Positions 8,344 to 17,548 of a stretch of 64,000 nucleotides of DNA are shown here, one piece after another. Made by a program: the position numbers and the translations under genes. The DNA lies in contig JAWLCL010000001.1 in assembly GCA_041687255.1 (NCBI GenBank), forward strand, positions 1 through 64,000, given 5' to 3'. Numbering within the stretch: the first letter of the stretch is position 1; each line of letters begins with the position of its first letter. The stretch is from Mariniphaga sp041687255. GTDB lineage: Bacteria > Bacteroidota > Bacteroidia > Bacteroidales > Prolixibacteraceae. The notes under the pieces were generated by a model. It saw nothing but the letters and a program-made list of their open reading frames with translations, did not search any database and was not told the DNA's origin.

Positions 8344-9771
8344 ATGGCAAAAAGAAACAGCCTCTGGGCAAATATCGACTGGTTTACCGTACTGCTATAC
8401 ATCGCGCTGGTGTTGCTGGGGTGGGTGAATATTTACTCTGCAGTATACGATGCCGATCACCAAAGCATATTTGATGTTTCTCAGCGGTATGGCAAGCAAA
8501 TGATATGGATTGGTGCAGCAATTTTAATAGCTTTTGTGATTTTAATAATTGAAACCGACTTTTATGTGTTCTTCTCCTACTACCTATATGCAGCTGTTAT
8601 TCTGCTGCTGGTTATGGTTTTATTTATTGGTACGGAGGTTAATGCATCAAAATCGTGGTTTGTAATAGGAGGTTTCAGCATTCAGCCTGCGGAATTCGGC
8701 AAGTTTGCAACTGCTTTGGCCCTGTCGAAATACATGAGCTCTTACGGGTTTAAAATCCACAGCGTCAAATCACTTTCAGTAATGGCAGGCATCATTTTTC
8801 TGCCGGCCTTGCTGATATTAATGCAGAATGATACCGGTTCGGCGCTGGTTTATTTTGTGTTTATCCTGGTGCTCTACCGTGAAGGCCTTTCTGAAGTTGT
8901 ACTGTTCTTTGCTACTCTTGCCGGGTTATTGTTTGTATTTTCGCTTGTATTGTCTCCCGTAGTGTTGTTTTCAGCAGTTACCGGACTGGCTTTATTGGTG
9001 TTTCTGATTGCAAATCCAGGTCTGAAGCATTATTTCAAAATCATTTTATTTATGGCTTCCACCTTCATAGTACTTGCAAGTGTAAACTTTGCCACCCGCT
9101 CAGGTTATCAGGTTGAGCAGTTGCTTGCAGGTATGTTGCTTATTGGCGGGGTAATGATTTTGATTTACAGCTTACGTAAAAATTTGAAGGTTTACGCATT
9201 AACGGCATTGGTGCTGGTGGGTTCGGTATTGCTTTCGCTTAGTGTTGGTTACGCATTTGAAAATGTGCTCGAACCTTATCAGCAGGCACGTATCAATGAG
9301 TTATTTGGTATTGAATCCGATCCATTAGGTATTGGTTACAATGTTAACCAGAGTAAAATTGCCATAGGCTCAGGGGGTTTCTGGGGGAAAGGGTTTTTAA
9401 ATGGAACCCAGACCAAGTTTAACTTTGTACCTGAACAAAGTACCGACTTTATCTTCTGTACGGTAGGAGAGGAGTGGGGGTTTATTGGCAGCTCTGTTAT
9501 TGTTTTGCTGTTTATCGCATTGTTTACGCGTCTGGTTTTACTGGCAGAACGGCAGCGTTCAGGATTTTCCCGGATTTATGGCTATTCGGTTGCTTCCATC
9601 CTGTTCTTTCATTTTATGGTCAATATTGGAATGACAATTGGGTTGATGCCTGTTATTGGTATTCCCCTGCCGTTTTTTAGTTACGGTGGCTCTTCACTGT
9701 GGTCGTTTACAATTTTGCTGTTCATATTCTTACGTCTCGACGCCAGCCGTTTTGATTATTTGTCGAGCTAA
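8344..9771 (+). CDS. rodA: Peptidoglycan glycosyltransferase RodA (SEDS family)
   Basis: RodA polymerises glycan strands for the elongasome together with PBP2. The 475-residue protein has about ten hydrophobic spans and SEDS landmarks: VNASKSWFVIGGFSIQPAEFGK early on, and the C-terminal MNIGMTIGLMPV-like segment (here VNIGMTIGLMPVIGIPLPF) followed by SYGGSS. It is longer than the enterobacterial protein, with extra hydrophobic residues in the middle, as is common in Bacteroidota. It ends the purH-mre operon; 180 bases without a gene follow. Confidence 0.96.
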   Translation: MAKRNSLWANIDWFTVLLYIALVLLGWVNIYSAVYDADHQSIFDVSQRYGKQMIWIGAAILIAFVILIIETDFYVFFSYYLYAAVILLLVMVLFIGTEVNASKSWFVIGGFSIQPAEFGKFATALALSKYMSSYGFKIHSVKSLSVMAGIIFLPALLILMQNDTGSALVYFVFILVLYREGLSEVVLFFATLAGLLFVFSLVLSPVVLFSAVTGLALLVFLIANPGLKHYFKIILFMASTFIVLASVNFATRSGYQVEQLLAGMLLIGGVMILIYSLRKNLKVYALTALVLVGSVLLSLSVGYAFENVLEPYQQARINELFGIESDPLGIGYNVNQSKIAIGSGGFWGKGFLNGTQTKFNFVPEQSTDFIFCTVGEEWGFIGSSVIVLLFIALFTRLVLLAERQRSGFSRIYGYSVASILFFHFMVNIGMTIGLMPVIGIPLPFFSYGGSSLWSFTILLFIFLRLDASRFDYLSS

Positions 9772-9951
9772 ACATTACGGCAGAAAATATGACAAACGTC
9801 ATGCAGTTTAATTTTTATAAAAGGGCAAATTTTGGTATATTCGCGCAACTTTGAAAAAATCATCATTTTTTCGTAATTATTATTTTATCCCTATGGGGAT
9901 ATTATCAACCTAATAAAGAGTGGTTTATGCATTCTTTTCAAAATTTTGCCA

Positions 9952-11250
9952 ATGATGGAATATAAATCTTATTCTTTACACAATTTTAGAGAGATTCCCC
10001 AAATGAGTTACTTAACCGAGGAGCAAAAATTCAACATTGAAGTTGTTGGAACAGTTCTTCCGTTTAAGACCAATAACTATGTATTGAATGAATTGATCGA
10101 TTGGGATAACTTTGAAACAGACCCTTCATTTATTCTGAACTTTCCTCAGAAAGAGATGCTTGATAAAAACAGTTTCCGTACTGTAGCCTCTTTATTGGAG
10201 CGTAATGCACCAAAAAAAGAGGTACAGGATGCGGTTCGCAAAATCAGGTTGGGCTTGAATCCCAATCCTGCCGGGCAGGAAAGCAATGTTCCGGTTTTTG
10301 AAGGTCAGAAACTAAACGGCATTCAGCATAAGTATCGCGAAATCATGTTGTTCTTCCCAACCCAGGGGCAAACTTGCCATGCCTATTGTACCTTTTGTTT
10401 CCGCTGGCCTCAGTTTGCACTGAATGAGTTTAAGTTTGCCATGAAAGAGGCCGATGCGTTGGTGAAGTATTTAAAGGCTCATCCTGAGATAACCGATGTT
10501 TTGTTTACCGGAGGAGACCCTGCAGTAATGAAAACCCGCTTTTTTGAAGCTTATTTCGATGCACTTGCCAATGCCGATATCCCTAATCTTAAAAACATAC
10601 GGATTGGTACAAAATCACTGGCTTACTGGCCATACCGGTTTACTTCCGATTCGGATGCCGATGACTTGCTGCGCCTTTTTGAACGCATGAAAAAAAGAGG
10701 CTTCAACATAGCCTTAATGGCGCATTTTAATCATCCAAATGAATTAAAGACCAAAGCTGTTAAGGAGGCTGTAAAGCGATTAATAAAGGCCGGTGTGCAA
10801 ATACGTTCCCAGTCACCGTTGCTGCGCCATATAAATGCAAATGCCGACATTTGGGCTGAAAACTGGAGGGAGCAGGTAAAGCTGGGAATAATACCCTACT
10901 ACATGTTTATTGCCCGCGATACCGGCCCTCGCGATTATTTTGCTGTTACCCTGAACCAGGCATGGCACATTTTCCGCAATGCCTATAACCAGGTGAGTGG
11001 TATTTGTCGTACGGTGAAAGGTCCCAGCATGTCATGCCACCCGGGTAAAGTGCAGGTAGTTGGGGTTACTGAAGTAAAAGGCCAGAAAATGTTTGTGCTG
11101 AATTTCCTGCAGGGGCGTGATCCTGCCTGGGTGGGTAAGCCATTCTTTGCAAAATATAATACCGATGCCGTGTGGATTGATGAGCTGGAGCCGGCATTCG
11201 GTGAATCCAAGTTTTTCTTTGATGAAAACTATTATGTAATGCAGGCATAA
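9952..11250 (+). CDS. KamA-family (lysine 2,3-aminomutase-like) radical SAM protein
   Basis: Lysine 2,3-aminomutases use a [4Fe-4S] cluster, SAM and PLP to move an amino group. The cluster motif CHAYCTFCF gives C142-x3-C146-x2-C149, and VLFTGGDP follows in the second strand as expected. The overall length (about 432) and segments such as RIGTKSLAYWP fit the KamA fold. The glycine-rich loop carrying the PLP lysine in true aminomutases is not obvious; GPSMSCHPGK near residue 360 is the best candidate. The substrate is therefore uncertain. The frame could open at a TTG (9946), but two consecutive ATGs at 9952 and 9955 are better starts. A strong terminator follows at 11262. Confidence 0.8.
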   Translation: MMEYKSYSLHNFREIPQMSYLTEEQKFNIEVVGTVLPFKTNNYVLNELIDWDNFETDPSFILNFPQKEMLDKNSFRTVASLLERNAPKKEVQDAVRKIRLGLNPNPAGQESNVPVFEGQKLNGIQHKYREIMLFFPTQGQTCHAYCTFCFRWPQFALNEFKFAMKEADALVKYLKAHPEITDVLFTGGDPAVMKTRFFEAYFDALANADIPNLKNIRIGTKSLAYWPYRFTSDSDADDLLRLFERMKKRGFNIALMAHFNHPNELKTKAVKEAVKRLIKAGVQIRSQSPLLRHINANADIWAENWREQVKLGIIPYYMFIARDTGPRDYFAVTLNQAWHIFRNAYNQVSGICRTVKGPSMSCHPGKVQVVGVTEVKGQKMFVLNFLQGRDPAWVGKPFFAKYNTDAVWIDELEPAFGESKFFFDENYYVMQA

Positions 11251-11871
11251 TTACCATAAAGATCCCGCACCGCCTGCGGGATTTTTTATTTTTCTGCCGG
11301 TTTCCTGCTCTGAAAATTTAATCAGTTCATGTATAAAAGCTGAGAAGCGGTTATCGATGAATTCATAGTTACTTTGCATTGTTTCAATGGCCTTGCCGGC
11401 TTTTTCCGGAAGTGAAGTGTAACGGCTCATAATGTCCAGCGACTGATGGATTCCATCAACCTGTGCATAAGATTCCAGTCGCCGGTTTTTAATTAGCACA
11501 GGCAGAAAACCCTGCACCCGGGGAGGAAGATACATGAAGTTACGTTGTAATATCTCATGGACTTTTTTGGCAAACTGTGAAAGCGATTCATTGCTGTATT
11601 TTTCCCATTGACAGGCCAGCAGATGATCAAATATAAGGTCGGTTACAACGCCTGAATAAAGACCAAATTCCCCGCGAAAAAGCACTTTAACTTCCCTGAA
11701 TTGTGGGTGAGTGTCGGTAAAACTGTCGATCCGGCGATGCAACAGTATACCTTCCCTAATCTTTCCGGGATATTTCAGGAAATTCTTCCCCTTAACATAA
11801 TCTCCGATAAAATTGCCTGTAAGCAGCTTTTCATCATCTCCCGACAGGTATAAATGAGCCAGAAAATTCAT
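11251..11871 (-). CDS. AcpH-like acyl-carrier-protein phosphodiesterase (DUF479)
   Basis: The family removes 4'-phosphopantetheine from acyl carrier protein, although many members are untested. Diagnostic segments are the N-terminal MNFLAHLYLSG, GNFIGDYVKG, LLHRRIDSFTDTHP (His-Arg-x-Asp metal site) and LIFDHLLACQW. The longer open frame to 11994 adds 41 residues without family character; the ATG at 11869-11871 has an AAGAAGGA sequence just upstream and gives the usual N-terminus. The last codons (…KNPAGGAGSLW) overlap the intrinsic terminator of the convergent KamA-like gene. Confidence 0.8.
   Translation of the reverse strand: MNFLAHLYLSGDDEKLLTGNFIGDYVKGKNFLKYPGKIREGILLHRRIDSFTDTHPQFREVKVLFRGEFGLYSGVVTDLIFDHLLACQWEKYSNESLSQFAKKVHEILQRNFMYLPPRVQGFLPVLIKNRRLESYAQVDGIHQSLDIMSRYTSLPEKAGKAIETMQSNYEFIDNRFSAFIHELIKFSEQETGRKIKNPAGGAGSLW
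11262..11287 (+). terminator. Intrinsic terminator of the KamA-like gene
   Basis: The stem ATCCCGCA / TGCGGGAT (11262-11269 with 11275-11282), with a five-base loop, is followed by TTTTT and, after one A, more Ts. It begins 11 bases after the plus-strand stop codon and lies inside the 3' coding end of the minus-strand AcpH-like gene. Confidence 0.85.
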
Positions 11872-12005
11872 TCCTTCTTTACCTTTTGAAAAGAACGTAA
11901 GGTGTTGAAAATTGTTTTGTTGTCCTTTCGATATATAAAACTGAGATTTATCCTGTTTTTTTCCCTTGGATTCCATTAACTTAATACCATTCAATATTAT
12001 AACCT

Positions 12006-13367
12006 ATGAAAAAGTTACGTGTTATTATTTTAGGCGCTGCAGGACGCGATTTTCACAATTTCAATACATTTTTCAGAACAAATGCTGCTTATGAAGTAGT
12101 GGCATTTACCGCCACTCAAATTCCGGACATCGATGGGCGAAGATATCCTCCTGAGTTATCCGGGAGATTGTATCCAATTGGTATTCCTGTTCATGCAGAA
12201 AGTGAGCTTGAGGAATTGATACGTAAATTGAAGGTTGATGTGTGCGTATTCTCATACAGCGATGTTTCCCACCAGCATGTAATGGAAGTTGGTTCCAGGG
12301 TTAATGCTGCCGGAGCTTCTTTTATGTTGCTGGGGCCCGCCCAAACAATGCTGCAGTCGTCGAAGCCGGTAATATCGGTTTGCGCTACCCGAACGGGCTC
12401 GGGTAAAAGCCAGACAAGCCGCCGCATTGTAGAGCTTTTGAACGATAAAGGTTATAAGGTTGTAACAGTAAGGCATCCTATGCCATATGGCGACCTGGCT
12501 AAACAAAAGGTTCAGCGTTTTGCTACCGTTGAGGATCTTGAACTGCATAAGTGTACAATTGAAGAAATGGAAGAATATGAGCCGCATATAGCCCGCGGAA
12601 ATGTCATTTATGCAGGGGTTGATTATGAAGCCATCTTGCGTGCTGCAGAAAACGATACTGAAGGATGTGATGTGGTTCTGTGGGATGGTGGAAACAATGA
12701 TTTTTCATTTTACAAACCTGATTTGTCGATTGCTGTTACTGATCCCCATCGTGCCGGAGCCGAACTTGTTTATTATCCCAGCCAGGTGGTACTGCGTACC
12801 AGCGATGTTGTTATAATCAATAAGGTTGACACTGCCACTGCCTCACAGGTAAATAAGCTGCGGAAAAATATTTTGGATGTCAATCCCGACGCGATGATTA
12901 TCCAGGCTGAAAGCCCGGTTTGGGTGGAAAACCCGGAGGTTATCAAAGGTAAACGAGTGCTTTGCATTGAAGACGGACCTACTTTAACCCATGGAGAAAT
13001 GACCTTTGGAGCCGCAGTGGTGGCCGCACAAAAATATATGGCCGCGGAGATTGTCGACCCCCGTCCTTATACGACAGGTGAGCTTACACAAACATTCAAG
13101 AAATACCCAAAAATAGGAACCTTATTGCCTGCAATGGGGTATGGCCCGGTTCAGGTGAAGGATTTGGAAGCAACAATTAATAAAACCGATTGCGATTCAG
13201 TAATTATTGGAACGCCAATTGATTTGAGCCGGATAATTGAAATTGGTAAACCCTTCACACGGGTACATTACGATTTGAAGGAAATCGGCCATCCCGATCT
13301 TGCCGATGTTCTTGCCGGTTTCGAGAATGATTTTTTGATGAAGGATTTAATCAGTTTTGCCGATTAA
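12006..13367 (+). CDS. Cyclic 2,3-diphosphoglycerate synthetase-like P-loop protein
   Basis: The 453-residue protein resembles the family named after the archaeal enzyme that cyclises 2,3-bisphosphoglycerate. It begins with a Rossmann-like domain (ILGAAGRDFHNFN at 8-20) and then has a P-loop (ATRTGSGKSQTS, about 127-138), a WDGGNND segment near 228, and VVIINKVD near 275, reminiscent of a GTPase base-recognition motif. In Bacteroidota the role is not established and the product may not be cyclic DPG. It is divergent from the AcpH-like gene, with 134 bases between the starts. Confidence 0.75.
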   Translation: MKKLRVIILGAAGRDFHNFNTFFRTNAAYEVVAFTATQIPDIDGRRYPPELSGRLYPIGIPVHAESELEELIRKLKVDVCVFSYSDVSHQHVMEVGSRVNAAGASFMLLGPAQTMLQSSKPVISVCATRTGSGKSQTSRRIVELLNDKGYKVVTVRHPMPYGDLAKQKVQRFATVEDLELHKCTIEEMEEYEPHIARGNVIYAGVDYEAILRAAENDTEGCDVVLWDGGNNDFSFYKPDLSIAVTDPHRAGAELVYYPSQVVLRTSDVVIINKVDTATASQVNKLRKNILDVNPDAMIIQAESPVWVENPEVIKGKRVLCIEDGPTLTHGEMTFGAAVVAAQKYMAAEIVDPRPYTTGELTQTFKKYPKIGTLLPAMGYGPVQVKDLEATINKTDCDSVIIGTPIDLSRIIEIGKPFTRVHYDLKEIGHPDLADVLAGFENDFLMKDLISFAD

Positions 13368-13425
13368 ACTGTGGCGCCAGTTAAGTTTTGTTTACAATTT
13401 TTATGAAATACCTGTACGCTAAAAA

Positions 13426-13457
13426 TTTGAATCCTTATTGATTTATCGCTATTTTTG
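13426..13457 (+). promoter_or_regulatory. Bacteroidota-type promoter of the PfkB gene
   Basis: TTTG at 13426-13429, a 20-base spacer and TATTTTTG at 13450-13457 match the TTTG-N19/21-TAnnTTTG consensus fully. The expected transcript start is near 13464, which rules out the TTG at 13455 as start codon and supports the ATG at 13476. Confidence 0.75.
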
Positions 13458-13475
13458 TCGTCGGCAAAAATAAGA

Positions 13476-14396
13476 ATGAGAAAACAAATCGTAGCTTTTG
13501 GAGAAGTAGTGTGGGACATCCTTCCCGACCGGAAAGTACTGGGAGGAACTCCCTCTAATATGGTATTCCGCAGTAACTCTTTCGGTGAGCAAGGGCACCT
13601 GCTTTCGCGTGTCGGAGACGATAGCCTGGGGATTCAGGCATTGAAGCGCCTTAAGGAGTTGAATATTTCAGTAAATAATGTTCAGCTTGATGAGGAATTT
13701 CCTACCGGAACAGTGAACATTACATTCGATGAAAAGCGCGAACCCATATTCGATGTTACACCTGATGTAGCCTTCGATCATATAGAGTTTTCTCCCGAAG
13801 CCCTTAAGCTTGCCCGTAATGCCGATTGCCTCTTCTTTGGCCTGCTGCCCCAACGTTTTGGTATATCAAAAAATACACTGCGTGAACTTATAAAGGAATC
13901 GCCGGGATCATGTAAATTTTTCGACCTGAAGCTGTTTCAGCATTTCTTTAATGCTGCTGTTGTAGAACAGCTGTTGCAATCCTCAAACATTGTACGCATA
14001 AAAGAGAAAGAAATTGAGTTTCTCACCGAAAAGCTGAGGCTTGAAAAGGGCAGCTTAACTAAATTCTGCAAACAACTTGTTGATAAATATGAAGTTGACC
14101 AGGTGCTTATAACCCGTGGCCCAAACGGAGTATTTGCATTGCACAAGGAGCAGGGCGAATTTTATGATCCGGGCTACCTGATTGAGCTGAAAGACAATAT
14201 TGGTTCAGGTATGGCTTTTGCTGCCGGTTTCATTCATTACTTTCTCAACAATAAGTCCCTCCAGGACGCCTTAAGTTTTGGTAATGCAGCAGGGGCTTTA
14301 AATACCACAAAAGTTGGTGCTACCTCCCATTTTACCAAGAATGAGGTGCTGAAGTTCATGAAGAAAACCAGGAAAAAGGCTTTGGAAGCAGCCTGA
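13476..14396 (+). CDS. PfkB-family sugar kinase homologue lacking the catalytic Asp
   Basis: PfkB (ribokinase-like) kinases phosphorylate sugars such as fructose. The fold markers are present: N-terminal VVWDILPD, LGGTPSNMVF (22-31) for sugar binding, RVGDDSLG, and ITRGPNG for nucleotide binding. The signature that normally reads D-T-x-G-A-G-D is here D240-NIGSG-M246, so the catalytic base aspartate is replaced by Met. The rest of the protein is intact and normal in length (306). It may be a weak or altered kinase, or a binding or regulatory protein. It has its own promoter and stands alone. Confidence 0.8.
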   Translation: MRKQIVAFGEVVWDILPDRKVLGGTPSNMVFRSNSFGEQGHLLSRVGDDSLGIQALKRLKELNISVNNVQLDEEFPTGTVNITFDEKREPIFDVTPDVAFDHIEFSPEALKLARNADCLFFGLLPQRFGISKNTLRELIKESPGSCKFFDLKLFQHFFNAAVVEQLLQSSNIVRIKEKEIEFLTEKLRLEKGSLTKFCKQLVDKYEVDQVLITRGPNGVFALHKEQGEFYDPGYLIELKDNIGSGMAFAAGFIHYFLNNKSLQDALSFGNAAGALNTTKVGATSHFTKNEVLKFMKKTRKKALEAA

Positions 14397-14531
14397 ACTG
14401 AGTCCTTGTTTCTTAGCAAGTGTTTTTTCTTACCCTGCATTCCATTTTCTTTTATTGAAAATTATCGTTTTTATATTCTTAAACATATGTTTTTAAGTAA
14501 CCTGAAGGTGATTTTTACTGTTTAAGTGTAT

Positions 14532-15452
14532 ATGAAACGTAATGTTAATGAAATAACCTCAGTCCTGGTGGAAAAGCTTTGGGAAAGTTTTTTGGACCGG
14601 GTTTCCTATGCCCGCTCATACAATAAAATGGTGAAGCGTCAGGGTGGCAGGATAGTTATTGATCATATAGGGTTTCGAACCTTGAATACTCATACAGGTG
14701 AGCAGCCCGGTGGTATTTGGAGCATCAGGCATATATTTGAATGCCTTGGCTATGTTCCGGCCGGAAAATATAACTTCCGGAAAAAGAATCTGAAGGCAGT
14801 GCATTTTGAACCCGGCTATCAGGGATTGCCTAAAATATTTGTAAGTCAGCTAGAGGTTTCACAATTGCCCGAGTGGGTACAGCCGCTTTTTGCCGAGGCG
14901 GTGGGCAATACTCCTTACCTGTTGCCCGATAGCGGAATAGAGCTTTTGAACCGTCTGAAAACCGATCGTCTGCTAACTCATGAAGCGGCGGAAGAATTGG
15001 TGCACCATCTGGTCGGTTTCTTTCGCAGGCCATGGAATCCTCCACGCAAAGATACTGTATTGAAGTTAAATGATTTGTCGCACTATGCAGCATGGGCGCT
15101 CCTGCATGGAAATGCACCAAGCCATTTTGCTTCGCTTGTTAATGAACAGCGTGTTAACGGGTGGTCCAATCTGGAAGCCACTTGCCGGTCGATGCAGAAT
15201 GCAGGTATTCCTATGAAAGAAAAAGTTGAAGGGACAGCGGGAAGTATTCTCCTGCAATCAGCCACACTGGCAGCAAAAGAATACGTGACGGTAAGGGATG
15301 ATGATACTTTTGTTGAAATTCCCTGGACATACGGATACCTTGAGCTTATCGAACGGGGGTATGATCAAAACAATCATGAGGTTTTGTTCGGTAATTTTCT
15401 TGAAGATCAGGAAAATCATCTTTACCAGATGACAATGACGCTCGAAAACTGA
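14532..15452 (+). CDS. DUF1338 family protein (2-oxoadipate dioxygenase/decarboxylase-like)
   Basis: DUF1338 members include HglS/YdcJ, an Fe(II) enzyme that converts 2-oxoadipate to 2-hydroxyglutarate in lysine catabolism. The N-terminal metal and substrate site IDHIGFRT (H45, R49) and a second HGNAPSHF segment are visible, with an acidic candidate ligand in YLELIERG. At about 306 residues it is shorter than the proteobacterial enzyme, like other Bacteroidota members, so the substrate may differ. The frame allows a GTG at 14526, but ATG at 14532 is preferred. No lysine-degradation genes adjoin it. Confidence 0.75.
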   Translation: MKRNVNEITSVLVEKLWESFLDRVSYARSYNKMVKRQGGRIVIDHIGFRTLNTHTGEQPGGIWSIRHIFECLGYVPAGKYNFRKKNLKAVHFEPGYQGLPKIFVSQLEVSQLPEWVQPLFAEAVGNTPYLLPDSGIELLNRLKTDRLLTHEAAEELVHHLVGFFRRPWNPPRKDTVLKLNDLSHYAAWALLHGNAPSHFASLVNEQRVNGWSNLEATCRSMQNAGIPMKEKVEGTAGSILLQSATLAAKEYVTVRDDDTFVEIPWTYGYLELIERGYDQNNHEVLFGNFLEDQENHLYQMTMTLEN

Positions 15453-15488
15453 AGCTACCGGCCACAGCACATTTAAAGCGATAATTGG

Positions 15489-16298
15489 TTAGTAGACCTC
15501 TGGTACGTATGTAATTTCATCGAGGGGCGGTCTTACATAACCCTTGTGATCGTTCCTTGGCTGCAGGTCAATAGGGTCAGGAGTGAGGTCCTCGTATTCT
15601 ATCATCGATAACAGGTGGTGGATGCAGTTCAAACGGGCTTTTCGTTTATTGTCGGCATCAACCACATACCACGGGCTTATTTTGGTATCGGTGTAGGCAA
15701 ACATTTCATCCTTTGCCTTTGAATAATCCACATACAACTCACGCGATTTCAGGTCCATCGGGCTAATTTTCCAGCGTTTTGTAGGGTCTTCATTCCGTGC
15801 CCGGAATCTTTTTTCCTGTTCTTCTTCACTTACTGAAAACCAGTATTTAATTAGAATAGTTCCCGAGCGAATAAGCATCCTCTCGAAATTGGGGCAGGAA
15901 CGAAGGAATTCCCAATACTCGTCGTTGGTGCAAAAATCCATTACTTTTTCAACACCTGCGCGGTTGTACCAGCTGCGGTCAAACAGCACCATTTCCCCCC
16001 TTGCCGGCAATTGCTCGACATAACGTTGAAAATACCACTGGGTTTTCTCCTTTTCAGTTGGCGTACCCAGCGCTACCACCCGGCAAATACGCGGGTTAAG
16101 AACCTGGGTAATCCGTTTTATCGTCCCTCCTTTACCGGCTGCATCGCGCCCTTCAAAGACTACAACTACCCGCAGACCTTTCTCCTTTATCCATTCCTGC
16201 AGCTTTACCAGCTCTATCTGGAGCTTTTTTAATTCCGACTTGTAAACTTTTTTCGAAACTTTCCGGGGCTTTTCCGATGGCTTGTTTGAATCTTCCAT
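15489..16298 (-). CDS. Polyphosphate kinase 2 family protein
   Basis: PPK2 enzymes transfer phosphate between polyphosphate and nucleotides. The Walker A loop (FEGRDAAGKGG, about 48-58) and the family's second motif (LFDRSWYNRAGVE, D107) are exact, and KYWFSVSEEEQEKRF and RWKISPMD are typical of the short single-domain class. The start at 16298 has CAGGA just upstream; an open frame extends to 16358 but would add a hydrophobic, non-family leader. It converges with the DUF1338 gene. Confidence 0.92.
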   Translation of the reverse strand: MEDSNKPSEKPRKVSKKVYKSELKKLQIELVKLQEWIKEKGLRVVVVFEGRDAAGKGGTIKRITQVLNPRICRVVALGTPTEKEKTQWYFQRYVEQLPARGEMVLFDRSWYNRAGVEKVMDFCTNDEYWEFLRSCPNFERMLIRSGTILIKYWFSVSEEEQEKRFRARNEDPTKRWKISPMDLKSRELYVDYSKAKDEMFAYTDTKISPWYVVDADNKRKARLNCIHHLLSMIEYEDLTPDPIDLQPRNDHKGYVRPPLDEITYVPEVY

Positions 16299-16530
16299 TC
16301 CTGTTTGTTTTTTTCTTTCATAGATGAAGAATCTAAAATTACGAAAAAAAGAAAACATGAAAGAATATATTTTTACTGCTTTAATTTCCTTATTGATTTT
16401 TCGTCAGTTCCTATCCAAAAAACAACATTGTCAAATCAGACAAATGAGGGGATAATAATTACTTCTTTATGAATGGCGCTGTTTTATTACAGAAAGTTGT
16501 AAATTGATGTGATTTTTAAATAATGTACCT

Positions 16531-17538
16531 ATGAAAATGTTTTTTATAGCAATGCTGCTTGTTGTTGCTGTTACATTTGGCGCAGCACAGGAATTAAAGC
16601 CGGAGGCCAAAATAATAGTGAATGATAAGCAAATTCATGAAGTAATACCTGCAGATGCTGCGATTGAAATCCTGGGAAGCGGTTTTGAATGGACAGAAGG
16701 GCCTCTGTGGTTACCCACTGAGGATAAACTCATTTTTTCGGATATTCCAAAAAATGCAGTATTTGAATGGTCCGTCAATGAAGGGGTAAAGCTGTACCTT
16801 AAACCATCAGGGTATACAGGCGATGAGAAGCGGGGAGGAGAGGCCGGATCGAATGGTTTGCTGTTGTCTCCCGAAGGCGATTTGGTTCTGTGCATGCACG
16901 GCGACAGGCGTGTGGCACGTATGGTTGCACCGGTGAGTAATCCTGAGCCAAAATACGAAACCCTGGTTGACAGTTACAACGGTAAGAAGTTGAACAGCCC
17001 CAATGATGCTGCATACAACAGCCGCGGAGTCCTGTACTTTACTGATCCGCCTTACGGGCTGGAATCAGGTATGGATGATCCTCAAAAAGAACTTGATTTT
17101 CAGGGGGTTTATAAAGTGGAGAAAAACGGTACAGCAACATTGCTTTCTGATGAATTGTCACGGCCTAACGGAATTGCTTTTTCACCCGATGGAAAAAAGC
17201 TTTACGTAGCCAACTCCGATCCGCAGAAGGCTATATGGATGGTTTATGGTGTAAAGAATGACGGGACGATTAATGGCGGGAAACTATTTTATGATGCAAC
17301 CGGCAGTATTCAGAAATATAAAGGATTGCCCGACGGCATGAAAGTGCATCCCAACGGCTGGATATTCGCCACCGGTCCGGGAGGTGTGCTGGTATTTACT
17401 CCCGAAGGAAGGCACCTGGGGACAGTATTTACCGGAGAGGCCACTTCAAACTGTGCCTTTAATGATGATTATACTGAACTGTATATGACTGCCGACGATT
17501 ATCTGCTGAGGATTAAACTCAATCCTGCCAACAGATGA
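16531..17538 (+). CDS. SMP-30/gluconolactonase-type beta-propeller, exported
   Basis: The 335-residue protein begins with a signal peptide (MKMFFIAMLLVVAVTFGAAQ, cleaved near residue 20). The body is a six-bladed propeller with repeated glycine/aspartate turns: GFEWTEGPLW, DLVLCMHGDRRVAR, LNSPNDAAYNSRGVLYFTDPPYG, and RPNGIAFSPDGKKLYVANSD. The E in TEGPLW, the N in SPNDAA and the D in NSDPQ correspond to the usual metal ligands. Homologues hydrolyse sugar lactones. It acts outside the cytoplasm; the substrate is unknown. Confidence 0.88.
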   Translation: MKMFFIAMLLVVAVTFGAAQELKPEAKIIVNDKQIHEVIPADAAIEILGSGFEWTEGPLWLPTEDKLIFSDIPKNAVFEWSVNEGVKLYLKPSGYTGDEKRGGEAGSNGLLLSPEGDLVLCMHGDRRVARMVAPVSNPEPKYETLVDSYNGKKLNSPNDAAYNSRGVLYFTDPPYGLESGMDDPQKELDFQGVYKVEKNGTATLLSDELSRPNGIAFSPDGKKLYVANSDPQKAIWMVYGVKNDGTINGGKLFYDATGSIQKYKGLPDGMKVHPNGWIFATGPGGVLVFTPEGRHLGTVFTGEATSNCAFNDDYTELYMTADDYLLRIKLNPANR

Positions 17539-17548
17539 TCATGCCGGC

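Noticed and set aside
13455..13475. TTG at 13455 as start of the PfkB-like gene
   Set aside because: It lies inside the -7 promoter element; the ATG at 13476 fits the family N-terminus.
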